NCBI GenBank assembly: GCA_015351705.1
Contig: JADIIM010000043.1
Coordinates: 21,063 to 85,062, forward strand
Source of the DNA: Aeromicrobium sp.
GTDB taxonomy: Bacteria; Actinomycetota; Coriobacteriia; Anaerosomatales; Anaerosomataceae
Direction of reading: 5' to 3'
DNA: 64,000 nt
This document shows positions 25,385-33,747 of this stretch, piece by piece (positions within the stretch are counted from its first letter, which is position 1; each line of letters starts with the position of its first letter). The notes under the pieces were generated by a model. That model was not told the origin of the DNA, searched no databases, and was given only the letters and a program-made list of their open reading frames with translations. The position numbers and the translations under genes are program-made.

Positions 25385-26083
25385 GTGAGCCGTGTGCCAC
25401 GCATGAGCGCGATCGAGGGGCGGCGTGTCTACGCGGCAGCCGGTCGCTCGCTCGGTACGGTGACCGCGGTCCTGTTCGACCCGGCGGCGCCGAAGGTGGT
25501 GGGCGTGCAGGTTCGCCCGCACCCGCTCTGGTACGTGATCGCGCGCAAGCCGCGTTTCGTTCTCATCGGTGACGCGGAGCTGGTGGGTGATGAGGCGCTG
25601 CGACTGGCGCACGCGCGCCTGCCGGCCACCACGCACGGTGAACGGGCGCTCGGGCACAGCTGGGAGGACACGGTCGTGTGGCGCGGGATGCCGGTCGTGT
25701 CCGCGGAGGGCGTCCCGGTGGGGGCGGTGCACGACGTGGTCTACGCGCGTGAGACCCACGAGGTGCGCAAGGTGATGGTGACGACGGGCGTGCTCGGCGA
25801 TGCGGCGGTCGGGCGCCTTGAGGTGTCCGGATCGTTCGTGCGCGGGTTCGATGGCGAGCATGTGGTGGTCGAGCCAGGCTACGACCAGCTGCAAGGATCC
25901 GGAGGCATCGCCAAGCAGGCGGCCCGCGGAACGGCGTACGCGAAGGTGCAGGGCGAGCGTCTTGCGGCCTCGGCGCTCAGCGCAGGCGCCACAGCCGCCG
26001 CAGCCGTGGGGCGGTCTTTCCGCACCGGCGCGGGCCGCAAGGCGATGGACAAGCTCAAGTCGCTGATGGGCGAAGAGGAGTGA
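25385..26083 (+). CDS. PRC-barrel domain protein
   Basis: A 232-residue soluble protein with two PRC-barrel-like halves. Residues 8-75 contain IEGRRVYAAAGRSLGTVTAV then LFDPAAPKVVGVQVRP. Residues 95-165 contain WRGMPVVSAEGVPVGAVHDV then VYARETHEVRKVMV. The C-terminal 60 residues are alanine/glycine-rich with a basic end. PRC barrels act in RNA or protein binding and photosystem assembly; the role here is unknown. GTG 25385 starts a run of closely spaced genes to 28358. Confidence 0.7.
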   Translation: MSRVPRMSAIEGRRVYAAAGRSLGTVTAVLFDPAAPKVVGVQVRPHPLWYVIARKPRFVLIGDAELVGDEALRLAHARLPATTHGERALGHSWEDTVVWRGMPVVSAEGVPVGAVHDVVYARETHEVRKVMVTTGVLGDAAVGRLEVSGSFVRGFDGEHVVVEPGYDQLQGSGGIAKQAARGTAYAKVQGERLAASALSAGATAAAAVGRSFRTGAGRKAMDKLKSLMGEEE

Positions 26084-26089
26084 CCGCGG

Positions 26090-26734
26090 GTGTCTCGTAA
26101 GCTCATCGGACTCAGCCTGGTGCCCCAGGGCAAGCTCCCGTCGGCATGCACCGGGTGCCGCTTCTGGGAGCACGAGGCGCCGCTGCCGCGGCGCTGCGGC
26201 GCCGCGTGCGATCCGGAGGCCGCAGCGCGCTCCGTGCACGACATCGTCGCCGAGTGGGGCGAGTGCGGCCGGGCGGCGGTGGATGAGGGGGAGGCCCTCG
26301 GCTTCATCAAGTACGGGCCGCCACGCTACTTCCCGCAGGCGCGGTTCATGCCGTCCGGTCCGCCCGATCCGGACGTCGCTCTGATCACCTGTATGCACAT
26401 CGATCCGGACGCCCGCGGAAAAGGGCTCGGAGGCGTGCTGATGCGTGCCGCGCTGAAGGACCTCGCACAGCGCGGGGAGCGCACGGTGCAGATGTACGCC
26501 GACGCGACCGAGGGTGCCGCCGATGACCGTCCGATCGTGGGCGTCGCGTTCGCCGTGCGTCATGGGTTCGTCGTAGCGCGCCCGCACCCCGAGGTCCCGC
26601 TCATGAGACTCGATCTCAAGTCGCTCGTCTCGTGGACCGAGAACCTCGAGTCCGTTCTCGAGTCCCTCCGGTTGCCGCTCAGGGTGCCCGACCGCGCGCC
26701 GGTGACGCTCTCGGCGCCGAGGGAGGACGTGTGA
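26090..26734 (+). CDS. GNAT-family acetyltransferase with N-terminal cysteine cluster
   Basis: A 214-residue protein. Residues 17-43 carry CTGCRFWEHEAPLPRRC and CD, a cysteine cluster that could bind metal. Residues 60-160 form a GNAT fold with the acetyl-CoA loop DPDARGKGLGGVLMRAAL near residues 103-120. The substrate is not recognisable. Its GTG lies 6 bases after the PRC gene and its stop overlaps the next start (GTGA). Confidence 0.72.
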   Translation: MSRKLIGLSLVPQGKLPSACTGCRFWEHEAPLPRRCGAACDPEAAARSVHDIVAEWGECGRAAVDEGEALGFIKYGPPRYFPQARFMPSGPPDPDVALITCMHIDPDARGKGLGGVLMRAALKDLAQRGERTVQMYADATEGAADDRPIVGVAFAVRHGFVVARPHPEVPLMRLDLKSLVSWTENLESVLESLRLPLRVPDRAPVTLSAPREDV

Positions 26735-27237
26735 GCGGGACGCGCCCCGGGCCGGGGCCGTCGGGTTCTGCCGCTCGCGTTCGCGCGGCGCTCGCGCACA
26801 TCGGGCTCGCGGACGCCATCGTCCACTTCGATCGTTCGACGAAGACCGCCGCGATGGCCGCTGAGGTCATGGGCTGCGACCTCGGGCAGATCGCCAAGTC
26901 GCTCGTGTTCGTGGTCGATGGCCGCCCGGTGCTCGCGCTGGTGGCCGGGGACCGTCGCGGCGATACGGCCGCGATCGCCCGGGAGGCCGGCGGCATCTCG
27001 GCCAGCTTCGCTGACGCTGACACCGTGCGCTCCGCGACTGGCTACGCGATCGGCGGGGTCTCGCCGTTCGACCTGCCCGAGGACGTGCTCGTGCTCGTCG
27101 ACGAGAGTCTGGGGCGGTTCGAGATCGTCTACCCGGCAGCCGGAACACCCTCGTCGATGGTGCCGATGAGCTTCCAGCAGCTGCTCGATGTGTCAGGCGG
27201 ACGCGTGGCGCCCATAGGCGAGGAGCGGCCCCGGTGA
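26731..27237 (+). CDS. YbaK/EbsC-type aminoacyl-tRNA deacylase
   Basis: A 168-residue protein of the YbaK/ProX editing family, which hydrolyses mischarged aminoacyl-tRNA. Signatures are IAKSLVFVVDGRPVLALVAG at about residues 50-69 with the catalytic lysine, then ATGYAIGGVSPFDLP near 102 and EIVYPAAGTPSSMVPM near 132. GTG 26731 has GGGAGG 4 bases upstream and overlaps the previous stop. It overlaps the deacetylase start by 4 bases. A longer upstream reading would cover the GNAT gene and was rejected. Confidence 0.85.
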   Translation: MSGTRPGPGPSGSAARVRAALAHIGLADAIVHFDRSTKTAAMAAEVMGCDLGQIAKSLVFVVDGRPVLALVAGDRRGDTAAIAREAGGISASFADADTVRSATGYAIGGVSPFDLPEDVLVLVDESLGRFEIVYPAAGTPSSMVPMSFQQLLDVSGGRVAPIGEERPR

Positions 27238-28358
27238 CACGGCGGCACGCGGCCGAGCTCGGCCTGACGGCGTTCCTGCTCGCTGCGGTGGTCACGACGC
27301 TCGCCGTGGCGGGCCACGGCGCCTACGCGACCGTCCCGGTGACCATAGACGGTAAGCGCGTCGTCGTTCCGCGGGGGACGCCCGTCGAGGTCGTCGTCTC
27401 CGAGTACTCCCGGGCGACACCGGGCGACCTGCTCTCGGCGGCCGACAAGCGCGTGGTCCGTCGCGGTGCGGGCGAGCCGGTCACGGCGCTCGTCAACGGT
27501 GGCGCCGCTCAGTCCTCGGCGGTGCTCCGGTCCGGGGACCGCGTGCGCACGGTCTCGGGGGCCGATGTGGTCGAGCCCGTGGTGGTCGAGACCCGGACCG
27601 TCGAGGTGCCTCCGCGCTACATCGGCGACGGGCCGCTCGCCACGGTGGTCGCGGCGGGCGATCCGGGCATCGAGGTCCAGGAGCGCGGCGCGGTCTCAGG
27701 AGACGTCCTCGCCACACAGACGATCGCCTCTCCGCGACCGGGCATCGTCCGGCGTGCGCCGCTGCCCGGCTCGGCAGTGGTCGCTCTCACCTTCGACGAC
27801 GGCCCGTGGCCGGGGCAGACCGAGCGCGTTCTTGCGGTGCTCGAGCAGAAGAGCGTGCCCGCGACCTTCTTCATGCTCGGCCATCGCGTCAAGCAGTCCG
27901 GCTCGCTCGCGCGCGCGGTGGTCGACGCAGGCCACACTGTCGGGAACCACACCTACTGGCACCCCCGGCTCGACCGCATTGAGATCCAGCACGCCGAGCG
28001 CGAGATCGTCTCCACGAGCGATGTGATCGCGGGAGCCACCGGCGCCCGGCCGCGCTGGTTCCGGCCGCCGGGCGGACGTCTCGATGAGCGGTCGCGTGCG
28101 ATCGTTGAGCGGAGCGGGATGTCTGTCGCGCTGTGGACGGCCGACCCTCAGGACTGGCGTGAGGCCACCAGTGCCGAGGAGATCACGCAGCGGGTGGTCT
28201 CGGCCGTGCGGCCGGGTGCGGTCGTGCTGCTGCATGACGGCGGCGGGGACCAGAGCGCGATGATCGAGGCGCTTCCGAGCATCATCGACGAGCTGCGCGC
28301 CCGCGGCTACGAGTTCGTCACGCTCGACGAGATGCCGTCGGTCAGGTCTCGTTGGTGA
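27234..28358 (+). CDS. Secreted polysaccharide deacetylase (NodB) with N-terminal DUF348-like domain
   Basis: A 374-residue protein. Residues 5-30 are a signal anchor. Residues 33-115 form a DUF348/ubiquitin-like region (VTIDGKRVVVPRGTPVEVVV, then GDLLSAADKRVVRRGAGEPV). Residues 180-370 form a NodB domain with VALTFDDGPWPGQTERVL, HTVGNHTYWHPRL (the His metal ligands), WFRPPGGR and VVLLHDGGG. It likely de-N-acetylates peptidoglycan or a surface glycan. It overlaps the YbaK gene by 4 bases, and its 3' end overlaps the convergent cyclo-ligase gene by 17 bases. Confidence 0.88.
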   Translation: MTRRHAAELGLTAFLLAAVVTTLAVAGHGAYATVPVTIDGKRVVVPRGTPVEVVVSEYSRATPGDLLSAADKRVVRRGAGEPVTALVNGGAAQSSAVLRSGDRVRTVSGADVVEPVVVETRTVEVPPRYIGDGPLATVVAAGDPGIEVQERGAVSGDVLATQTIASPRPGIVRRAPLPGSAVVALTFDDGPWPGQTERVLAVLEQKSVPATFFMLGHRVKQSGSLARAVVDAGHTVGNHTYWHPRLDRIEIQHAEREIVSTSDVIAGATGARPRWFRPPGGRLDERSRAIVERSGMSVALWTADPQDWREATSAEEITQRVVSAVRPGAVVLLHDGGGDQSAMIEALPSIIDELRARGYEFVTLDEMPSVRSRW

Positions 28359-28956
28359 TGCACCGGTACGTGCGGGTCGGTGTGACGAGCACGTCCACCG
28401 GGCGGTCGCGATCCTCGTGGGGCACCTCGGCGACGACCTGCTCGTCGTAGGCGAACCCGACGGAGAACGGACGATCGTCCCCGTCTCCCAGCAGGGTGTC
28501 GTAGTAACCGCCGCCGAAGCCAAGACGGTTCCCCCGCGCGTCGAACGCGATGCCGGGCACGACGACCAGGTCGATCTCGGCCAGATGCGCGCGTGGGGCA
28601 TCGGCGACGGGCTCCTTCAGGCCGTATGAACCGCTACGCAGGACCGATGCGTCGTCCACCCAGTGCAGCATGAGTTCGTAGGGGCCGGCCACACGCGGAT
28701 AGGCGATGCGGATGCCGTTGTCTCGGAGCGCCCATTCGAGCACGCCCGGGTCGGCCTCCTCGGGCGAGGAACCATAGAGGAGCACGGATCGCGCGCCGTC
28801 CATCTCGGGCAGGGTGAGGACGCGCTCGGCGAGCGCGTAGGCGGCCGCATGCCGCGCCTCCGGCCCCACCGCGCGCCGCGCCGCCCGGCCCTTGAGACGC
28901 AAGATGGCCTTGGCACGGGCAAGCGCCTCGTTGTGGTCATCGTGGTCGAGTGTCAT
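28342..28956 (-). CDS. 5-formyltetrahydrofolate cyclo-ligase
   Basis: A 204-residue enzyme converting 5-formyl-THF to 5,10-methenyl-THF with ATP in one-carbon metabolism. The signature GNRLGFGGGYYDTLL lies at about residues 142-156, preceded by LVVVPGIAFDA. The N-terminal basic region ILRLKGRAARRAV is the ATP-phosphate binding part. It is monocistronic and convergent with the deacetylase gene, sharing 17 bases at the ends. Confidence 0.92.
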   Translation of the reverse strand: MTLDHDDHNEALARAKAILRLKGRAARRAVGPEARHAAAYALAERVLTLPEMDGARSVLLYGSSPEEADPGVLEWALRDNGIRIAYPRVAGPYELMLHWVDDASVLRSGSYGLKEPVADAPRAHLAEIDLVVVPGIAFDARGNRLGFGGGYYDTLLGDGDDRPFSVGFAYDEQVVAEVPHEDRDRPVDVLVTPTRTYRCITNET

Positions 28957-29043
28957 GGATCGAGCATACTCCTTCGACGTGCGATGACCATCCCGAGGCG
29001 TCTCGCAGCGGGGGCCATCAGGCGCCCGGCGCCGCGTGTGCTC

Positions 29044-30294
29044 TCAGCCGATACCGAGGAACGTCATCACCATGAGCACGGCGGTGAGTGCGATGACGAC
29101 CGTGATCGTCGTCCACGACAACACGTTGTGGACGCGGCCGTTGACGTGTCTTCCCATGATGCGGCGGTCGTTGATGATCACCATCATGAAGACGAGGAGG
29201 AACGGCAGCAGCACGCCGTTGATCACCTGCGACAGGAGCATGACGGCGATCAGGTCGACGCCCGGGAGCAGGATGACCGCCGCCGAGGTGAGTATCACGA
29301 AGGTGTACAGGCCGTTGAACATCGGCGCCTCTGACCAGGAGCGGTCCAGCCCCGCCTCCCAGCCGAACGCCTCGCAGACCGCGTACGCTGCCGTGAGGGG
29401 GAGTACGGCCGCGGCAAGCAGGGATGCCGAGAGGAGCCCGATCGAGAAGAGGATCTCAGCGTAGGGGCCTGCAAGCGGCGCGAGCGCGGCGGCGGCGTCC
29501 TCAGCGCCTTCGATCATGATGCCAGCCGGGTGCAGGACCGTGGCCGTGGTGATGATGATGAAGCACGCGATCACGTTGGCGGCTGCGGCGCCGATCATCA
29601 CGTCCCAGCGGGCGATCGCCCACTCTTTGACGGAGGTGCCCTTGTCGACGATGTTGCTCTGCAACAGGAACTGCATCCAGGGTGCGATCGTGGTGCCCGT
29701 CAGGCCGATGGCGAGTGCCACGAAGGCGCGATCGGGAACCACCCGCGGTGTCACGAAGCCGCGGCCGACCTCGGCCCAGTCCGGCCCGGCGAGGAACGCC
29801 GCGATGACGTACGCGATGAAGACCGATGACAGCGCGAGGAAGACCTTCTCGATGTTCCGGTAGCTGCCGCGCACCACGAGCAGCCACACGACCACCGCGG
29901 CGATCGGGACCGAGACGTAGCGCGTGACGCCGAAGAGTTCCATCGCGGCGGCGATGCCGGCGAACTCGGCGATAGTGGTCGCGGCGTTGCTCACCAGAAG
30001 CATGAGCATCGCGAGTGTGGTGGGCCGCACGCCGAACCGCTCGCGGATGAGCGCGGCGAAGCCCTTGCCCGTGGCCGCGCCCATGCGGCCGGCCATCTCC
30101 TGCACGATGATGAAGCTCGGCGTCATGGCGAGCATCATCCACAGCATCGTGTAGCCGTACCGCGCACCGGCGACGGAGTAGGTGGAGATGCCGCCCGAGT
30201 CGTTTCCCGCCGAGGCGGCGATGATCCCGGGGCCGATGACGGCGAGCACCGGCAGCAGCCGCCAGCGTCGCTGCGTGTCCTGTGTGCCCGGCAC
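29044..30294 (-). CDS. NRAMP-related divalent metal transporter, NRMT (Mg2+) type
   Basis: A 416-residue protein with about 11 helices of the NRAMP (SLC11) family. TM1 reads GPGIIAASAGNDSGGISTYS, where canonical Nramps have a DPGN metal site. TM6 reads GLTGTTIAPWMQFLLQ, where Nramps have the metal-binding methionine and histidine of MPH; here these are Ala and Trp. Loss of that methionine is the hallmark of NRAMP-related Mg2+ transporters, first characterised in a coriobacterium. GTG 30294 starts 3 bases after the MgtE-like gene. An M-box riboswitch heads the operon, which supports Mg2+ as substrate. Confidence 0.88.
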   Translation of the reverse strand: MPGTQDTQRRWRLLPVLAVIGPGIIAASAGNDSGGISTYSVAGARYGYTMLWMMLAMTPSFIIVQEMAGRMGAATGKGFAALIRERFGVRPTTLAMLMLLVSNAATTIAEFAGIAAAMELFGVTRYVSVPIAAVVVWLLVVRGSYRNIEKVFLALSSVFIAYVIAAFLAGPDWAEVGRGFVTPRVVPDRAFVALAIGLTGTTIAPWMQFLLQSNIVDKGTSVKEWAIARWDVMIGAAAANVIACFIIITTATVLHPAGIMIEGAEDAAAALAPLAGPYAEILFSIGLLSASLLAAAVLPLTAAYAVCEAFGWEAGLDRSWSEAPMFNGLYTFVILTSAAVILLPGVDLIAVMLLSQVINGVLLPFLLVFMMVIINDRRIMGRHVNGRVHNVLSWTTITVVIALTAVLMVMTFLGIG

Positions 30295-30297
30295 GGG

Positions 30298-32175
30298 CTA
30301 TCCCAGCTCGGCGAGGATCGTGGCGATCCACAGCACGCCGGACGCGAAGGACAACGCGAGGTACACGCCGGTGCCGATCGCCATCGCGGTGATGGCGAGG
30401 CCCGTACCCGACACCCGCTTCCCGGCGATGCTGCGCTTGACCGCGGTGTGCCCGAGCAGTCCGCCGATGAGCACGGTCACCAGCGTCGCCACAGCGGTCA
30501 CCGCCGCGAACGGCCAGGCGACCACCGGCTCGATGCCCGGGGCCACCAGGGCCAGGCCGAACGCGATGAGACCCGTGACCGCCGCCGCGACAAGCCCGAT
30601 CGCTCCCTCGCGTGCGAGCCTCGTGCCGAGCGAGGGCCGCTCGTCCTCGTCCTCGCCTTCGATGAGCTCGGCGAGTGTGCGTGACGAGAGCTCCTCGGCG
30701 GTGCGCAGGAGCACCGGAAGCAGGATGAGTGAGAGCACGAGCATGTCCAGGCCCACCGCGAAGGGCCCGCGGAAGGGGTTGCCGGGGGCGATGTCGCCGA
30801 TCGGTGAGCGCACCGCCAGGAAGATCACGAACGCGATCGCCCACACCAGCATCCAGGCGCTGCGGCGGACCAGCCACCACCACGTGTTGGCGAGGGGACC
30901 GTGCTCGCGCGAGGTCCCGGTCGCCAGCGCCAGGTCCTCGGCGGACTCCTCCTCCATGACCTCCAGCGCATCGTCGACGGTGACGATGCCGAGGAGCTTG
31001 CCGGTCTCGTCCACGACCGGGAGCGCGAGCAGGTCGTACTTGCTCATCGTCTCCGCGACCTCTTCCTGGTCGTCGTCCGGCCCCACCGAGGTCACGTCGC
31101 GGCTCACGATGTCGGCCACGGGCGTCTGTGGGTCGGAGATCACGAGGTCGCGGAGCGAGATGACGCCCTCGAGGCGCCCGTCGTCCTCCACGACGTAGAT
31201 GTAGTAGATGCCTTCGCGGTCGGCGGCCTCGGTCCGCAGGTACTCGATGACCTGCTGGACGCTCATCTCCTCGGTCACGGTGGTGACCTCGGGCGTCATG
31301 ATGCCGCCGGCCGTCTTCTCGCGGTAGCCGAGGAGCGAGCGTACGGCGCGCGCCTCCTGCACCCCCATGAGGCGCAGGAGCGCCTCGGCCTTGTCGTACG
31401 GCAGGTCGCCGATGATGTCGGCGGCATCGTCAGGGTCCATCTCCTCGAGGATGTCGCTCGCGCGCTGGCTGCCGAGGTCATCGATGACGTCGGCCTGGTA
31501 CTCGTCCTCGAGCTCGGCCACGGTGAGCGCGGCCTGCACGTTGTCGAGATGCTCGAACACGCGTGCGCGCTGTGAAGGCGTGAGCTGCTCGAGCACGTCG
31601 GCCACGTCGGCCGGGTGCAGCTCGTGCAGGCGCTTGTGCGTGACCGACAGACGCACGTGCGAGAGGTCGCGGTCGAGCAGGTCCATGTAGTTCCACGCGA
31701 TGAGGTTCTCCGGCAGGTCGCTGCCGAGGAGACCGGCGATCCGCGCGGCCGCGTTCTCCACGATCGGGTGAAGGCCGCGCAGGATCCCCCGGACGCCCAC
31801 CTCGGCACCGAGCAGCCGCAGCTGTCCGCGGCTCTCGGAGAGCTTGAGGTCGTTGACGCGCACGACCTTCATGCCCTGTGTGTCGACGATCTGCTTGTTG
31901 AGCAGGTCACGGGCGAGCAGGAGCTCGTCGGGCTGCAGGTAGCTGAAGCGCAGCTCGGGCCAGCTTGCGCCCAGGACGATGCGCTCGTCGTCGACCGAGG
32001 CGACGAACTTGCGCCACGAGAGCATGAAGGGCGTCTTGTTGGGCCCGAGGAACGCGAGCGAGGTCACACGCGGGAAGACCTCGCCGGTCGCGATGGCCAC
32101 GTCGCTGATCCGCCCGACGGTCTCGCCCTCGGCGTCCACCACCGGCTTGCCCAGCATCTGGGTCAGGTAGAACAT
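30298..32175 (-). CDS. PRC-MgtE_N-CBS membrane protein (MgtE-like Mg2+ regulator or transporter)
   Basis: A 625-residue protein. Residues 1-72 form a PRC barrel (MLGKPVVDAEGETVGRISDV) and residues 85-150 a second PRC-like segment. Residues 170-300 form an MgtE_N domain (ELHPADVADVLEQLTPSQRA; MDPDDAADIIGDLPYDKAEA; YREKTAGGIMTPEVTTV). Residues 300-425 form a CBS pair, and 450-625 hold five helices. The N-domain/CBS part is the Mg2+-sensing gate of MgtE channels, but the membrane part lacks the usual GGNxGxQ motif. It may be a transporter of altered type or a sensor for the adjacent NRMT. ATG 32175 has GGGAGG 7 bases upstream. Confidence 0.85.
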   Translation of the reverse strand: MFYLTQMLGKPVVDAEGETVGRISDVAIATGEVFPRVTSLAFLGPNKTPFMLSWRKFVASVDDERIVLGASWPELRFSYLQPDELLLARDLLNKQIVDTQGMKVVRVNDLKLSESRGQLRLLGAEVGVRGILRGLHPIVENAAARIAGLLGSDLPENLIAWNYMDLLDRDLSHVRLSVTHKRLHELHPADVADVLEQLTPSQRARVFEHLDNVQAALTVAELEDEYQADVIDDLGSQRASDILEEMDPDDAADIIGDLPYDKAEALLRLMGVQEARAVRSLLGYREKTAGGIMTPEVTTVTEEMSVQQVIEYLRTEAADREGIYYIYVVEDDGRLEGVISLRDLVISDPQTPVADIVSRDVTSVGPDDDQEEVAETMSKYDLLALPVVDETGKLLGIVTVDDALEVMEEESAEDLALATGTSREHGPLANTWWWLVRRSAWMLVWAIAFVIFLAVRSPIGDIAPGNPFRGPFAVGLDMLVLSLILLPVLLRTAEELSSRTLAELIEGEDEDERPSLGTRLAREGAIGLVAAAVTGLIAFGLALVAPGIEPVVAWPFAAVTAVATLVTVLIGGLLGHTAVKRSIAGKRVSGTGLAITAMAIGTGVYLALSFASGVLWIATILAELG

Positions 32176-32210
32176 ATGGCTCCCTCCCGTCGGCACGTGG
32201 CCGGCAGGCT

Positions 32211-32257
32211 GCATCTGAGGGGGTCCCGGCCGCCGCTCAGATGCGGGAGCCGGGACC
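32211..32257 (-). repeat. Two interleaved inverted repeats in the leader of the Mg2+ operon
   Basis: GCATCTGAG (32211-32219) is complementary to CTCAGATGC (32236-32244), and GGTCCCGGC (32222-32230) to GCCGGGACC (32249-32257). The arms alternate, so the two 9-bp stems would form either a pseudoknot or mutually exclusive hairpins. The element lies between the M-box terminator and the ribosome-binding site of the MgtE-like gene, so a second control step on translation is possible. Confidence 0.5.
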
Positions 32258-32318
32258 TAGGGACTTGATGGAGTCACCGAGGTCCGTTTCTCTTGGCAAC
32301 AGGTCTGACAGCACGAAA

Positions 32319-32350
32319 GAAGCCCCTCATCGGGTTCGACGGGGGACTTC
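32319..32350 (-). terminator. Terminator of the M-box leader
   Basis: On the minus strand GAAGTCCCC pairs with GGGGCTTC and is followed by TTTCGT. It lies about 55 bases downstream of the M-box core and ahead of the MgtE-like gene. High Mg2+ is expected to favour it. Confidence 0.7.
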
Positions 32351-32404
32351 ACGGCGGCACACGCCAGAAACCACGCGGTCCATGACGCGGCCGCATCGCA
32401 GCTC

Positions 32405-32596
32405 CGTCCCTCGTCTGAGGTTTTGGCACTGTCCGACGTAGGGCGCACGCATCCGCGTGCGGCGGGCATGCCCGCCTTTGCAGTCCCAGCCACCTTAGCC
32501 GTCCCCTTAAGCCGGGGAGGGCTGTTCTACCCATTGGCGTCTCTCGACATTTCCGGGCAGTGGCCTGTGTTCGAACAGGAGCCGCACCTTAACGGA
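32405..32596 (-). ncRNA. M-box (ykoK-type) Mg2+ riboswitch
   Basis: Read on the minus strand, the element begins GTTAAGGTG then GGCTCCT, followed by CACTGCCC and the nearly invariant core AAATGTCGAGAGACGCCAAT (32533-32552), then GGGTAGAACAGC. Its 3' part holds GGACAGTGCCAAAACCTC near 32411-32433. These match the order and sequence of the M-box riboswitch, which folds with Mg2+ and shuts off Mg2+-import genes. The terminator and the PRC-MgtE/NRMT operon follow. The adjoining 32597-32739 holds nothing I can support. Confidence 0.93.
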
Positions 32597-32739
32597 TGGA
32601 GCTCGCTCTCGTGTTGTCAACGCGCCCGCCAGGGGCGCAGTGCGATTGTAGGACTGGCGCCGGAAGCAGGCAAGAGCCCGCGGCGAGGCGCCTGAGGGCG
32701 TGGCGGTGCCGCTCCCGGCCGAGCGCGCCGGATTCCGCG

Positions 32740-33645
32740 CTAGCGGTCGTCACTCACCGCGGTCAGCCAGGCGTCAGCGAACTCGGCCCACCCCTCACCG
32801 CGCTCGGCGTGCGTCCGCCACACGTTCTCGCGCGTCCCGTTGGCGAGCCCGTCGCGGACGCCGTTGCTGCCGAGCGCATTGCCCACGAGCGCCATCACGC
32901 CCACCGCGCCCGCCATCTCCAGGTCCGTCGCCGAGTCGCCGATGGCCGCCGCGTGCTCGGGACCGAGGCCCCGGTGCGCGAGGTCGAGCATGATCGCACG
33001 TGCCTTGGAGACTCCGCGCGGCACCACGTGATACGCGTGCGGCGGCATGTCCCGACAGGTGAGCGTCCCGTAGCTCCGGAGCATGCCGTTGTCCACGAGG
33101 TCGAGCGGGAGCGGCAGTCCATCGAGCACGGTCTGCCCCTCGGCGGCGTCGAGACACCCGCGCAGCAGAAGCGAGACCTCGCGGTCCATCTGCCAGGGCG
33201 CGTAGTGCTCGATGCGGCCGGGGAAGGCCTCGATCAACGCCTCGGCCGCCCCGACGCGGTTCATCGCGGCCACGGGCGTCTCTCCGTTTCCGAGCAGGTC
33301 GTCCGGCCATTGCCCGTGGTCCACGAGCGCTTCGGCGCGAAGACCGGTCCCGCGGACGATGATGCCACCGGCCTCGGCTATGTACGTGTGCCAGCCGAGG
33401 AGCTGGGTGAGCTCGCGCAGTTGCGGCCGCCCGCGACCCGAGACGGGGACGACGTCGAGCCCTTTGCGCGCGAGGGCGACGATACGCTCGGCCACCACGA
33501 GCGAGGGCGCACCGGCGGCGTCGCCCAGCACGCTGCCTCCGGGTGCGACGAGCGTGCCGTCGAGGTCGGTGTAGAGCACCCGGACCGTACGGAGCGCCTC
33601 GTGTGCTGCAGAGTCGGCGGAGATCAGGCGGACGTGGTCCGTCAT
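32740..33645 (-). CDS. HAD-superfamily (Cof/phosphoglycolate phosphatase type) hydrolase
   Basis: A 301-residue HAD phosphatase. Motif I is YTDLDGTLV at residues 25-33 with the nucleophile Asp, motif II is PVSGRGRPQLREL near 67, and motifs III/IV are KARAIMLDL and AIGDSATDLEMAGAVGVMALVG near 220-260, as in Cof-type or mannosyl-3-phosphoglycerate phosphatases. The substrate is uncertain. ATG 33645 fits the family; the open frame extends upstream but through the promoter of the divergent gene. It is separated from the M-box operon by about 140 bases. Confidence 0.82.
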   Translation of the reverse strand: MTDHVRLISADSAAHEALRTVRVLYTDLDGTLVAPGGSVLGDAAGAPSLVVAERIVALARKGLDVVPVSGRGRPQLRELTQLLGWHTYIAEAGGIIVRGTGLRAEALVDHGQWPDDLLGNGETPVAAMNRVGAAEALIEAFPGRIEHYAPWQMDREVSLLLRGCLDAAEGQTVLDGLPLPLDLVDNGMLRSYGTLTCRDMPPHAYHVVPRGVSKARAIMLDLAHRGLGPEHAAAIGDSATDLEMAGAVGVMALVGNALGSNGVRDGLANGTRENVWRTHAERGEGWAEFADAWLTAVSDDR

Positions 33646-33658
33646 CAGGGAGGCTCCC

Positions 33659-33686
33659 TTCACGGGTTCGCGGACTATTCTATACT
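33659..33686 (+). promoter_or_regulatory. Promoter of the GNAT/ABC gene run
   Basis: TTCACG at 33659-33664 and TATACT at 33681-33686 have 16-base spacing, about 60 bases upstream of the GTG at 33748. TATACT is close to the consensus -10. Confidence 0.45.
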
Positions 33687-33747
33687 GAGCAGGCTTGAGT
33701 GCATGCGCCGGGCGCTGCAACGGCGCCACCCTGGAAGGACGATCCGC

